From positions 2,728,001 to 2,792,000 of the forward strand of contig NZ_CP016364.1 of assembly GCF_001888185.1 (NCBI RefSeq): a stretch of DNA of 64,000 nucleotides. Direction: 5' to 3'. Position numbers and translations under genes: made by a program. The DNA is from Phaeobacter porticola. Lineage in GTDB: Bacteria; Pseudomonadota; Alphaproteobacteria; Rhodobacterales; Rhodobacteraceae. The notes below the pieces were generated by a model. That model saw nothing but the letters and a program-made list of their open reading frames with translations. It had not been told where the DNA came from and did not search any database. Position 1 is the stretch's first letter. Every line of letters starts with the position of its first letter. Below, piece after piece: positions 18,440 through 26,873 of the stretch.

Positions 18440-18860
18440 CAGAGTGGCTGCGGCGCTTACAACGATGCTTATCGTATCTAGTGACTGTAGTGCGGCGTTC
18501 TCGGCCAGGGATGCAGGCTCTGTAACTCTCTACCTTTCAACGCCTTTCTAAACCAACCCTCATCATATTCTTGATCACCAAGTCGTCTATCGGCATCCGG
18601 TAAGCTGCTCACTTGCCCCCCCTACGCCGATGTTGGCGTTGACGTGATCGGAAGTTGCTGAGTGATTTAGCCGACGCCCGTCGTCGGCGCAGGGAGTGTG
18701 TAGCTTCGTCTGCATGCCACCCGTGGTTCGGCCAAACAGGCGGTCGCGCCTTTTGCTTACACCCGTCGATACTGGATGCTGCTCGTTGGGCTTTGTGGTG
18801 AGTGACATTGAGTAGGACCGTCACGAATGCGCCATGGTCTGCAGCCAGCCCGACCATCAT
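18440..18860 (-). mobile_element. IS5-family transposase remnant
   Basis: Minus-strand fragments in several frames match the middle and end of an IS5-group transposase: DRLFGRTTGGMQTKLHTPC, then PDADRRLGDQEYDEGWFRKA, then CIPGRERR and YDKHRCKRR. They occur in the right order but with shifts and stops, so it is dead. The N-terminal third and both terminal inverted repeats are not recognisable. The rest of 18314-19140 shows no gene. The insertion lies between the first response regulator and the kinase genes, and may have split them. Confidence 0.75.
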
Positions 18861-19140
18861 TGGCCAAAGATACCGTCATCGCTCGTGCGCTTCCAACGGG
18901 TGCAGAGTAACTTGTGTGGGCAGTATACCACCGGCAAGCTAGGCGATGGTATACCCTCGCAATTGGAAAAGTTAACTCCGGTGAGAACACGCTTGCCATC
19001 TACGCGCGTCTTGCCGTGGAATTTGGGAAAAAGGGGTCACGACACTCCATCCCCGCGTTGGGCAACCTGAATAGATCAGACGTGGTCTCACATGTTTTTC
19101 CAAGACGTGAACGACGCTGTTCCAAGAACTTCATGGGGCC

Positions 19141-19866
19141 TCAGCTTAGCCGCGTGTGGGGTTGTTTCAAACAAATTCGGATCGTAGCTCCGTCCTGTTT
19201 GGTCCGGGGTGGCTGGGCTTCGGCGATACCGCCATAGCTGTCGGCAAGCCGCCGCAGGATTGCCAGCCCCATCCCGGCCCCACCAGTGTCTGCAGTCGAA
19301 AATTTGCTCATTGGATCAAAGACACGCTCCCGCTTATCAGCAGGCAAACCGATACCGTTGTCCCGTACCGTCAACTCCCATGTGCCATCTCGCAGCCGCC
19401 CGATCATCGCAATATGCACCGGGCCCGCATTATGCTTGACAGCATTTCCAACCAAAATCAGGAACATGGACATTAACGCATCCGCGTTCATTTCAATCTC
19501 AGCTGGCACAAAATGAGCGCGGACTCGGGTGCCATCAGGTAAGTCGAGTGCCGAAATCGCATGATCCAAACATGCCCGAATAGAAACCCTGGTGGTCTCA
19601 CGGTACCCCGTCTTGGAGAATTGTGACAACTGATCAAGCATCATATTCAGTTTTACTGCATGGTGCTTAAGAAGCGCAAATGACTGCGCTGGAGCCTCGG
19701 GCAAGACTATCCCAACATCATTTAGATCTTCCTCAATCCAGTTGGGCAATTCCGCGATTGCCCGCACAGATCCGCGCAGGTCATGAACGATTTTATAGAC
19801 AACCCCCATCATGGCCTGATCACGGGTTGCTTGGCTTATCGCCTTGTCTGGCGTCTCATGTTTCAT
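19141..19866 (-). CDS. Soluble histidine kinase without sensor domain
   Basis: A 241-residue protein from ATG 19866, which overlaps the solute-binding protein gene by 11 bases; the longer frame start lies inside that gene. The dimerisation helix carries the phospho-His in VYKIVHDLRGSVRAIAELP near residue 25; the ATPase domain has the N box ILVGNAVKHN, G1 LTVRDNGIGLP and G2 GGAGMGLAILRRL. There is no membrane or PAS region. Coupling to a secreted binding protein gene is unusual for a cytoplasmic kinase. It resembles the kinase core of the gene at 21366 (HDLRxxxRAI) and may act with that membrane kinase. Confidence 0.87.
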   Translation of the reverse strand: MKHETPDKAISQATRDQAMMGVVYKIVHDLRGSVRAIAELPNWIEEDLNDVGIVLPEAPAQSFALLKHHAVKLNMMLDQLSQFSKTGYRETTRVSIRACLDHAISALDLPDGTRVRAHFVPAEIEMNADALMSMFLILVGNAVKHNAGPVHIAMIGRLRDGTWELTVRDNGIGLPADKRERVFDPMSKFSTADTGGAGMGLAILRRLADSYGGIAEAQPPRTKQDGATIRICLKQPHTRLS

Positions 19867-21253
19867 CCGCAAGAGCCTTTCGGAGTTCGGAAGGATAGGT
19901 ATCGCGCAATGCCTTCCAACGTCGCGATTGCACCTTGGCTCCGACACGATCTGTGGTGGCGCGCCAGGACTGTGCGACATTGTTTAGCGCGACCTGAGGT
20001 GTAACGTCGCCGCTCAACGCAGCCAGGAGCCAGTAAGATAGGGCATCAAAATACTCACTCCGCCGCGCCAGATAAAGATCGGGCATAGAAGAAAGCATGG
20101 CCTGTTCATGGATCCGCAGAAACTGCGCACCGTAGGCATCAACAATTGCAGGATCCTGGTACTGGTCAGCCCGGAACGGATCAAAGAAACCATTCTTTTG
20201 GGCAATCGCGGCCGCACCCACCTGTTGTGACACCGCATTCACACAGAAATTATACGCCATCTCAGGCTGCTGTGAGTTTTTGGCGACAACATAACTCCAC
20301 CCCCAGTTAAAATACGCCATAGGGACATGAGTGTCATTGATGTCGCCACCGGGCAATGGCGCATTGATCAGATTGTCCCGCATCGCCGACCCTGGCTCAT
20401 ATAGGCTCTTTTGGGTACCACCCCAGCCGATGTTGGCGTAGATATCACCCTTCTTGTAGCGCGCCCAATTGCCAAACAGATCAAGATCGGCCCCAACCAG
20501 ATGCGCAGCGGCGGCGATCATCTCCTCCAACACGGCCACGCCTTTGTCGCCATTGATCTGTGGTTCCATGTTTGGCGAGAACGGCCAAGCGCCCTTGGCA
20601 TGAAACCGGGCCCACCACTCCCAGGCCACCTTGTCGGCGGTACGAAAGAGACACCCACCATAGCGCCCGGCGTCTGGCGCATGGAAAAACGCCATCTGGC
20701 GATCCAGCTCTGCCCAGGTCTGCGGTGTTCTAAGCGCATGGCCATTTTGGTCGGCATATCGCTCTGCCAGCTCAGGATTTTCGACAAACGCTTTGTTATA
20801 GAACATCAAAAACACATCGCCATCGGTTTGATATCCCCAAAGGCGGTTATCGAATATATCTCCGCTCGTGTACATCAACGCCTCTGACAGTCCCTGCGGC
20901 GCATATTCTTGCGCAAGGGCATCCAACGGCAAGATGGCATCAGCTTCGACCAGATCAGGAATACCAAAAGTGGCTGGCAGTGCGACATCAACGCCAAATT
21001 CCTGCAACATCGATTCCAGCGTCAATACGGCGTTAATCTCATCAGCGCCAACAATGACAAGCTCCGCACGGCACCCGCATATGATTTCAAAGCTCTCGAC
21101 AACCGGGGCCAAATTCGCCTCTGCCCCTCGGGGTGTCAGGATCCGAAGTGGCCTGGGGTGTTTGATGTCAGTCGCTGCACCAGCTATCCTAGGCAGCGCC
21201 CCTCCTAGCCCCAGGGCCACCGTATGCGTCGTGAAGCTTCGTCTGGTAAACAT
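19856..21253 (-). CDS. Tat-exported family 1 solute-binding protein
   Basis: A 465-residue protein with leader MFTRRSFTTHTVALGLGGAL containing a twin-arginine motif (TRRSFT). The body follows the extracellular solute-binding protein family 1 pattern of sugar binders, with GYQTDGDVFLMFYNKAFVE near residue 135, PQTWAELDRQMAFF near 180, and aromatic residues that could stack on a sugar (AWEWWARFH, FNWGWSYVV). No ABC permease or ATPase gene is near. It is co-transcribed with a histidine kinase and divergent from a membrane kinase, so a sensing role rather than transport is inferred. Confidence 0.87.
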   Translation of the reverse strand: MFTRRSFTTHTVALGLGGALPRIAGAATDIKHPRPLRILTPRGAEANLAPVVESFEIICGCRAELVIVGADEINAVLTLESMLQEFGVDVALPATFGIPDLVEADAILPLDALAQEYAPQGLSEALMYTSGDIFDNRLWGYQTDGDVFLMFYNKAFVENPELAERYADQNGHALRTPQTWAELDRQMAFFHAPDAGRYGGCLFRTADKVAWEWWARFHAKGAWPFSPNMEPQINGDKGVAVLEEMIAAAAHLVGADLDLFGNWARYKKGDIYANIGWGGTQKSLYEPGSAMRDNLINAPLPGGDINDTHVPMAYFNWGWSYVVAKNSQQPEMAYNFCVNAVSQQVGAAAIAQKNGFFDPFRADQYQDPAIVDAYGAQFLRIHEQAMLSSMPDLYLARRSEYFDALSYWLLAALSGDVTPQVALNNVAQSWRATTDRVGAKVQSRRWKALRDTYPSELRKALADET

Positions 21254-21365
21254 TGGGATACTCGCCTGTGGCTTATGTTCGTCAACCTTATCTGCGCCCA
21301 GTTAACGGGTGGTAAACCTCTCAACCTTATGTTGAGTGCTGCAAACAGCCGAAGGGATCTGCGCA

Positions 21366-23246
21366 GTGTCGTTAACTTCTCGTCTCAGAGCATGTGTCGC
21401 TATATGCCTCGCGTCTATCTGCGTCGCGATGTACGCCAATTGGAACGACCTCAGTCGCATCGAGCGCAAGACCGAAAACCTCTCGGATCGAACTATCCCC
21501 CTTCTGGATAAGATTGCAGATCTGGGTGATCTGCAACATGGCCTGGAGGCGACGTTGGCCAGTGTCCAGCTGATTGACAGTCTTGACGGCCTCACCGCAC
21601 TTGGCCGACGGGTTGAAAGCCTGTCACAATTGTTTCGTAAGAATTTCAGTGATCGTGACGGAACAATTGCCGAAGGACTCTCTCCTGATGATGCGGATGT
21701 CTTTTTACAGGTGGTAGAGGGTCGACAAGAGATTGTCTCCCAAAACAACGACATAAAGGCACTTGCTTCCCAAGCTCTTGATCAAATTTTGGCTTTGGAA
21801 AAATCCGTTCTTGTCGCCCAAATTGAATTTGGCAACCAACAACGTGAAACGGCGACCACCCAGCAAGAAAGCGGGCTGTCCTCCAAGGCTATAGATACAG
21901 CCAAGACTCTTGGTGAAATTTCCGGCAGCATCGCCTCCCTTGCCATTCTGACCCAAGATTTTTCGATTATTACTAGTGATACGCAGGTGATCGAGCGGCA
22001 ACGACTGGTGGTGCAGGTTAACATTCTCGCGTCACGCCTGGCCCGACTGAGAAGTCTGAGTGCGCGCCGTGATATTGCCCGGCTTTTGGTTGGTTATCGT
22101 CACACGATGCTTGGTGAGAACGGGGTTATCGAGCGGTCATGGCGCATACAGGCGCTCCATCGTCATCAGATTGAACGCCATGAAGAAGCCGAAACGATCT
22201 TGAATCAGGTCGGCATCTGGACCCGATCCGGCACACTGCGCGCGGCCATGGAGTTCCGTCAAAGTGCCGCAGAAACCAGTCGCATCGTAGAGCGTATCCG
22301 GTTTGTCGATGTCGCCTTCAACATGTGCATGTTGCTGATTTCACTCGCCCTATTGTGGTTCATGATTGAGGTCCGAATGATCTCGCGCATTCAGCGTTTG
22401 ACTCGCCATGTTCAACGTATGTCCCGCGGACATCTAGATGAATCCATTGACACCAGTGGATCGGATGAAATAGCAGAAATCGCCAAAGCGGTAGAAAAAT
22501 CCCGCCTGACGTCCGCAGCACTTCAGCGCTCAAACGAAGAGCTGGAGAGATTTGCCTATGTGGCCGCACATGACCTACGGGCCCCTTTGCGGGCAATTTC
22601 TAACCTGATTGAGTGGACTGAAGAAGATTTCGCCACCGAAATGTCCAGCGAAGCGCAAAAGAACATCAGTTTAATCCGTAATCGGACTGACCGATTGTCC
22701 GGACATCTGTCCGCCCTGCTGGATTACGCGCGCGCGGGTCAAATCGATGGTGAACGTGGCGCTTTCAGCCTGAGCGGCTTTGCGGACGAACTACGGCTCT
22801 ACTTTAACTCCAATCCTGACTTCGTGATCAAAGTAGAACAGGATTGCGGGCTCTTCGACGCTTATCTAACCCCGTTGAAGACGATTCTCATTAACTTGGT
22901 CAGCAACGCAACCAAGCATCACGACAAATCGTCGGGAACAGTTCGCATCAGCAGCGAACTATACCCGAACTATGTCGAGATTACCGTAGCGGATGATGGA
23001 CCAGGCATTCAGAAACAGTATCAAGATCAGATATTTGTACTGTTTCAAACCCTAAAATCCCGCGACGAGGTCGAAGGGTCGGGTTTAGGTTTGGCCCTTG
23101 TCCAGAAGCTGGCACGTTCATTGGGCGGCAATGTATCTGTTGTATCTAACCCTGACGTGGCGCGCGGCACGGTGTTTACTGTGCGCCTGCCTCTCAATGC
23201 AAAAGCTACGAATACTCAGAATGATATCCAAGGATTGGCCGCATGA
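21366..23246 (+). CDS. Membrane sensor histidine kinase with large periplasmic domain
   Basis: A 626-residue protein from GTG 21366, with AGGGA eight bases upstream; a GTG at 21336 has no site. TM1 is at about residues 7-25 and TM2 at 317-336 (FNMCMLLISLALLWFMIEV), enclosing about 290 helical residues in the periplasm, similar in plan to TorS. Then come HAMP, the phospho-His in YVAAHDLRAPLRAISNL near 401, and an ATPase domain with NLVSNATKHH, VADDGPGIQ and GSGLGLALVQKL. It ends in ATGA overlap with a receiver gene. The kinase core is of the phytochrome-type HDLRAPLR class that pairs with Rcp1-like regulators. Confidence 0.9.
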   Translation: MSLTSRLRACVAICLASICVAMYANWNDLSRIERKTENLSDRTIPLLDKIADLGDLQHGLEATLASVQLIDSLDGLTALGRRVESLSQLFRKNFSDRDGTIAEGLSPDDADVFLQVVEGRQEIVSQNNDIKALASQALDQILALEKSVLVAQIEFGNQQRETATTQQESGLSSKAIDTAKTLGEISGSIASLAILTQDFSIITSDTQVIERQRLVVQVNILASRLARLRSLSARRDIARLLVGYRHTMLGENGVIERSWRIQALHRHQIERHEEAETILNQVGIWTRSGTLRAAMEFRQSAAETSRIVERIRFVDVAFNMCMLLISLALLWFMIEVRMISRIQRLTRHVQRMSRGHLDESIDTSGSDEIAEIAKAVEKSRLTSAALQRSNEELERFAYVAAHDLRAPLRAISNLIEWTEEDFATEMSSEAQKNISLIRNRTDRLSGHLSALLDYARAGQIDGERGAFSLSGFADELRLYFNSNPDFVIKVEQDCGLFDAYLTPLKTILINLVSNATKHHDKSSGTVRISSELYPNYVEITVADDGPGIQKQYQDQIFVLFQTLKSRDEVEGSGLGLALVQKLARSLGGNVSVVSNPDVARGTVFTVRLPLNAKATNTQNDIQGLAA

Positions 23247-23680
23247 AAAATAAAGAATCCGTCACATTCCTGATCGTGGACGACGACGAAGTTGCCGTGA
23301 TGGCGATCAAACGCGCACTGAACAAGCTCCGCTTGGTTAATCCGGTCGAAGTGGTGGGCGACGGGCAAGAGGCTCTCGACTTGCTGCGTGGCGTGAACTC
23401 TGCAGCATTGGAGCGCCCCTATATCATTCTATTGGACCTGAACATGCCACGCATGGGTGGGCTCGAGTTTCTGGCCGAAGTACGAGAAGATAAGGAATTG
23501 GCAAATTCGGTAATTTTCGTGCTGACAACCTCTGATGCGCCCTCTGATATTACCGTCGCATATGAACACAAGATCGCGGGCTATATTGTCAAGGAAAATG
23601 CCTACGATGCCGTAAAGTCAGCGGTAGAAATGCTCGGCGCCTATGTCGAGATTGTCTCGCTTGAAAACAGGTCTAAGTGA
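23243..23680 (+). CDS. Single-domain response regulator (Rcp1/CheY-like)
   Basis: A 145-residue receiver with nothing else. It has the acidic triad FLIVDDDEVAV, phospho-Asp in IILLDLNMPRMGG, Thr in FVLTTSDAPSD and Lys in YIVKENAYDA. The sequence type, with a long alpha4-beta5 region, is that of Rcp1-like regulators paired with HDLRAPLR kinases. It is translationally coupled to the membrane kinase (ATGA), so the pair is a cognate unit. With no output domain it may pass phosphate on or bind a target, and could link to the soluble kinase or to the regulator at 17621. Confidence 0.92.
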   Translation: MKNKESVTFLIVDDDEVAVMAIKRALNKLRLVNPVEVVGDGQEALDLLRGVNSAALERPYIILLDLNMPRMGGLEFLAEVREDKELANSVIFVLTTSDAPSDITVAYEHKIAGYIVKENAYDAVKSAVEMLGAYVEIVSLENRSK

Positions 23681-24137
23681 CCCTCGACTTCTAAACCGGC
23701 GCTATCGTCACACACCGGTCACATTTGATGCGGCCATAGCTGCCTAGACAACATTTACTGCCCCAACGTAACCTCGCAAACAGAGCCGGACACCATAGCT
23801 ATTGCAACGTCACTCGGGGAACATAGATCTACTCTCCGGGTGACAGCGCCGCTACACACAGCTGATGAAGCAGCCAACGCCTCGGGGCGAGCGTACGTTT
23901 GGGCAATACATTGCCTCAGGTTCAACATAAAACAATCGAGGCCCATTTCTGGCGACATCGCACTTCCCGAAGAAAGAGCGTTCAGGTGAGCTGATCCATC
24001 ACAGAACATCAATCTGCTCGGACATTGCTCAGAGCGCCTTCTGCCATCCGTGTCACCGGACATCGCATAGAGGGGTACCATCAAGTCAGGATGAGGCCGT
24101 CACGAGAAATTTTCTAGCAAATATCGTGTGAAGTAAA
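23681..24137. other. Gene-poor stretch before tRNA-Leu
   Basis: A minus-strand open frame at 23755-24084 (109 residues, rich in Cys, Ser and Ala, ending VSGSVCEVTLGQ) is the only candidate gene. It lacks a clear ribosome site and resembles nothing I know; it could be spurious. Otherwise I see no hairpin or repeat. Confidence 0.35.
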
Positions 24138-24224
24138 TGGTGCGGTCGAGAAGACTCGAACTTCCACGGGTGTTACCCCACAGCGACCTCAACGCTGCGC
24201 GTCTACCAATTCCGCCACGACCGC
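24138..24224 (-). tRNA. tRNA-Leu (anticodon GAG)
   Basis: An 87-base class II tRNA on the minus strand. Acceptor GCGGTCG pairs with CGACCGC, followed by A and an encoded CCA. The anticodon stem CAGCG/CGCTG encloses TTGAGGT, giving GAG. The variable arm GTGGGGTAACACCC and T arm with TTCGAGT are present. tRNA genes are common attachment sites, and this one borders the signalling island, but I see no integrase. Confidence 0.96.
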
Positions 24225-24376
24225 ACTGTCTTGACTTGGTGTAGCGGCGTATAGACGAGCTGCGCGACGATGTGAAGATGAAAAATGCCGATATCATCGC
24301 CTTTTCCACACCGTTTCTGACAAAGAGGCCGGGATGTGACCCGGTCTCTCTCTAGATCAGCTCTCTCCTCACAAAA

Positions 24377-26041
24377 TCAATCGGTTGAGAAGCTTGGCAA
24401 CGCAGCCGCGGTGCTGGAAGCCGGAACAGGTTGTACCAAACCCCCGGTCAATCCCGCCGAGGCCGCCTTGATCAGCGCAATGCGTTCCGGCTGGCCTGGG
24501 GCAAAAACCGCGTCCGCGCCGCCGTCCAAAGCGGCAACTGCGGTCTGGTACCAAGACTGCGCTTGCTCCGGTGACTTTGCCACGCCAAAGCCCTGCGCCA
24601 GATGGTGGCCGATCAGCTCGCCATAGGGGCGCTGCCCGACACCCACCATGATCAACGCCGCGCCAAGGGCAACATCCATATTGTCACGACGATACCCGGA
24701 GAACAGGCAGATTCCGGCGGTGTTGGACAATTGCTCAATTGACATATTGGAGTGTAGAACGAATTTCTGCACCTCAGAGATCAGCGTCGCGCTGTCCGTC
24801 GTGCCAAGCTTGGCCAGATAAGGCTGTACAGCCGGGCCAAAGGCATCGCATTGGCTGTCGACCTGCGCCTGGCTCACGCCCTGCACCTTGGCGACCAGCG
24901 CCTCGCCTGTGTTGATCGCATAGGACCGCGTCAGGCAGAACTGTTCGCCCAGCGCCAGTTCAGGGTCGCGCAGATCCGCAACCGTCATATACCCCCCGTT
25001 GGAGCTGGTCAGCAGGCTGATTTTGCTACAATGGCTGGTAAGCGACGCGGATGTGGCGGCTGGTGCCGCTTGCTGGAACAGCTGGATCCCGGCAAGCCCC
25101 ACGGGTACGGGAGCCGGTGCAGGCGCCGGAGCGACAGCCTGCGGCGCTGAGGCAAGCACGGTGCCTCCGGGTGCGGGCGTCTGTGTCGGCGTGGGTATTG
25201 CTCCGGCTTGAACAGTGCCACCAAGAGGTGCGTCACTCATCCGGCAGCTCCCCTGATGGCAAGAGAAATTTGCCGTAGTAACACCCCGCGCCATGAAATC
25301 ATTGCGCTGATAGCCCTGCGGTGTGGATGCGAAAACCATCACCGAACAATGCGACGCCCCACACCAGAAGGAGCTTCCAGAGACCGATGTATCGATCATA
25401 TAGTCGTTCTTGCCGTCGCCATTCAGGTCCGCCAGCTGCATAAAACCTGATCGCTGCAACAGCTGCTCGGCACTGGGATCGGCACTGGCAGCGATTTCGT
25501 CCACGGCTTCGCTGACTTCGCGCGGCAGGCCACCGTAGTTACCATAGCCCCCGGTGCTTGCGCTACGCGCGCCCGTTGCTTCATCCCGCCACGTGCGCAG
25601 CAAGCCACGCACACCGTTCGGACCTTGCATCGCCTTGATGACCTGAGGGCCGCCAATTTGGGCACGGCTGTAGGAGGACACAAGGAAATCCCGTTCATAC
25701 TGGGTTAGCTGGCCTGTCGCCGGGAATCCCATATGCCCTTGGTACTGCGCCACCGCATTGCGGGATTTACGTCCCATCACACCGTCGGGTGATCCGGCGG
25801 GAAAACCAAAATAGTTGAGTGAGGTTTGCGTTTCGCGGTTCTGCGCGCGCGCTGGCGAATAGGTGCGTTTGCGGGTAACAGGTTGTTTACGCGCGCGATT
25901 TTTGTGGGCTTCATTGACGATCACACCGCCGATGATGCTACCAACAAGCGCCGCGCCAAGGTTATCCGCCACTGCAGGTGCTGCCCCCGAAGTTGCCAGA
26001 ACTGATGCTGCTAATGTGGTTTTAAGTAATTTTGAGAACAT
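24377..26041 (-). CDS. Secreted peptidoglycan-binding-domain protein
   Basis: A 554-residue protein from ATG 26041, with GGGGGCG upstream and a signal peptide (MFSKLLKTTLAASVLATSGA). Residues 25-55 hold a glycine-zipper-like LVGSIIGGVIVNEAH. A peptidoglycan_binding_1-type repeat is at about 75-125 (LNYFGFPAGSPDGVMGRKSR), a calcium-loop-like ADLNGDGKNDYMIDT near 205, a Pro/Ala linker near 290-320, and a Sel1-like end (AQGFGVAKSPEQAQSWYQTA) near 490. Eight or more cysteines in the middle suggest disulfides. An envelope role is likely; no catalytic domain is seen. Confidence 0.78.
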   Translation of the reverse strand: MFSKLLKTTLAASVLATSGAAPAVADNLGAALVGSIIGGVIVNEAHKNRARKQPVTRKRTYSPARAQNRETQTSLNYFGFPAGSPDGVMGRKSRNAVAQYQGHMGFPATGQLTQYERDFLVSSYSRAQIGGPQVIKAMQGPNGVRGLLRTWRDEATGARSASTGGYGNYGGLPREVSEAVDEIAASADPSAEQLLQRSGFMQLADLNGDGKNDYMIDTSVSGSSFWCGASHCSVMVFASTPQGYQRNDFMARGVTTANFSCHQGSCRMSDAPLGGTVQAGAIPTPTQTPAPGGTVLASAPQAVAPAPAPAPVPVGLAGIQLFQQAAPAATSASLTSHCSKISLLTSSNGGYMTVADLRDPELALGEQFCLTRSYAINTGEALVAKVQGVSQAQVDSQCDAFGPAVQPYLAKLGTTDSATLISEVQKFVLHSNMSIEQLSNTAGICLFSGYRRDNMDVALGAALIMVGVGQRPYGELIGHHLAQGFGVAKSPEQAQSWYQTAVAALDGGADAVFAPGQPERIALIKAASAGLTGGLVQPVPASSTAAALPSFSTD

Positions 26042-26164
26042 AGTACGCGCCCCCCTATTGATGAAAACATGCAATCACGGTAGCGCACGACCCGCAGGGC
26101 AGGCCAGAAAATTCGGCGTTTCGCCCTATACTGGTTACAAAAGTCGTAACGGAGGACAATGCTG

Positions 26165-26836
26165 ATGGTTGAATGGATCACCACTTCAGGGCTGACAGGC
26201 TATGACGACGCTGTTGCCTTCATGGAAGACCGCGCCGCAGGCATTGCGGCAGGCACCCACGAGGAATGCATCTGGCTGGTCGAGCATCCCCCGCTTTATA
26301 CCGCCGGCACCTCGGCCCGGCCCGAAGACCTGACCGACCCTGAACGTTTCCCGGTTCACAGCAGCAAACGCGGCGGCCAATACACCTACCACGGCCCCGG
26401 CCAGCGCGTCGTTTACGTGATGCTTGACGTGGCCAAGCGTGGCCGCGACGTGCGCTGTTTTGTACGCCAACTGGAACGCTGGGTTATCTTGGCTCTGGAT
26501 CGCTTCAATGTCACCGGCCATATCCGCGACGGCCGCGTCGGTGTGTGGGTCGAACGTGATGACAAGCCGCGTTTCGCCAATGGCGACAAAACCGAGGACA
26601 AGATTGCCGCGATTGGCATCCGCCTGCGCAAATGGGTGAGCTTTCACGGCATCTCGATCAATGTCGAACCGGATCTTAGCCATTTTGACGGCATCGTTCC
26701 CTGCGGCATCACGGATTTTGGCGTGACCAGCCTCGTCGACCTGGGGCTGCCGGTCACCATGACGGATGTGGATGTGGCGTTGCGGCAGTGTTTCGATGTG
26801 GCCTTTGCCGCTACGGACACTTGTCCCACGGATTGA
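26165..26836 (+). CDS. lipB: Lipoyl(octanoyl) transferase LipB
   Basis: A 223-residue protein. ATG 26165 is nine bases after GGAGG; an in-frame ATG at 26159 is only three bases from it, so the later start is preferred. LipB marks are [15 protein letters not shown] near 35, the [18 protein letters not shown] core near 70, [16 protein letters not shown] (the conserved Lys/Arg-binding strand) near 145 and the catalytic Cys in [13 protein letters not shown] near 180. It transfers octanoate from acyl carrier protein to apo-lipoyl domains such as those of pyruvate dehydrogenase. It stands alone here. Confidence 0.95.
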   Translation: MVEWITTSGLTGYDDAVAFMEDRAAGIAAGTHEECIWLVEHPPLYTAGTSARPEDLTDPERFPVHSSKRGGQYTYHGPGQRVVYVMLDVAKRGRDVRCFVRQLERWVILALDRFNVTGHIRDGRVGVWVERDDKPRFANGDKTEDKIAAIGIRLRKWVSFHGISINVEPDLSHFDGIVPCGITDFGVTSLVDLGLPVTMTDVDVALRQCFDVAFAATDTCPTD

Positions 26837-26873
26837 ATGTGCAACGGATTGCGGTCAAACGCTGAGCCGCGTT

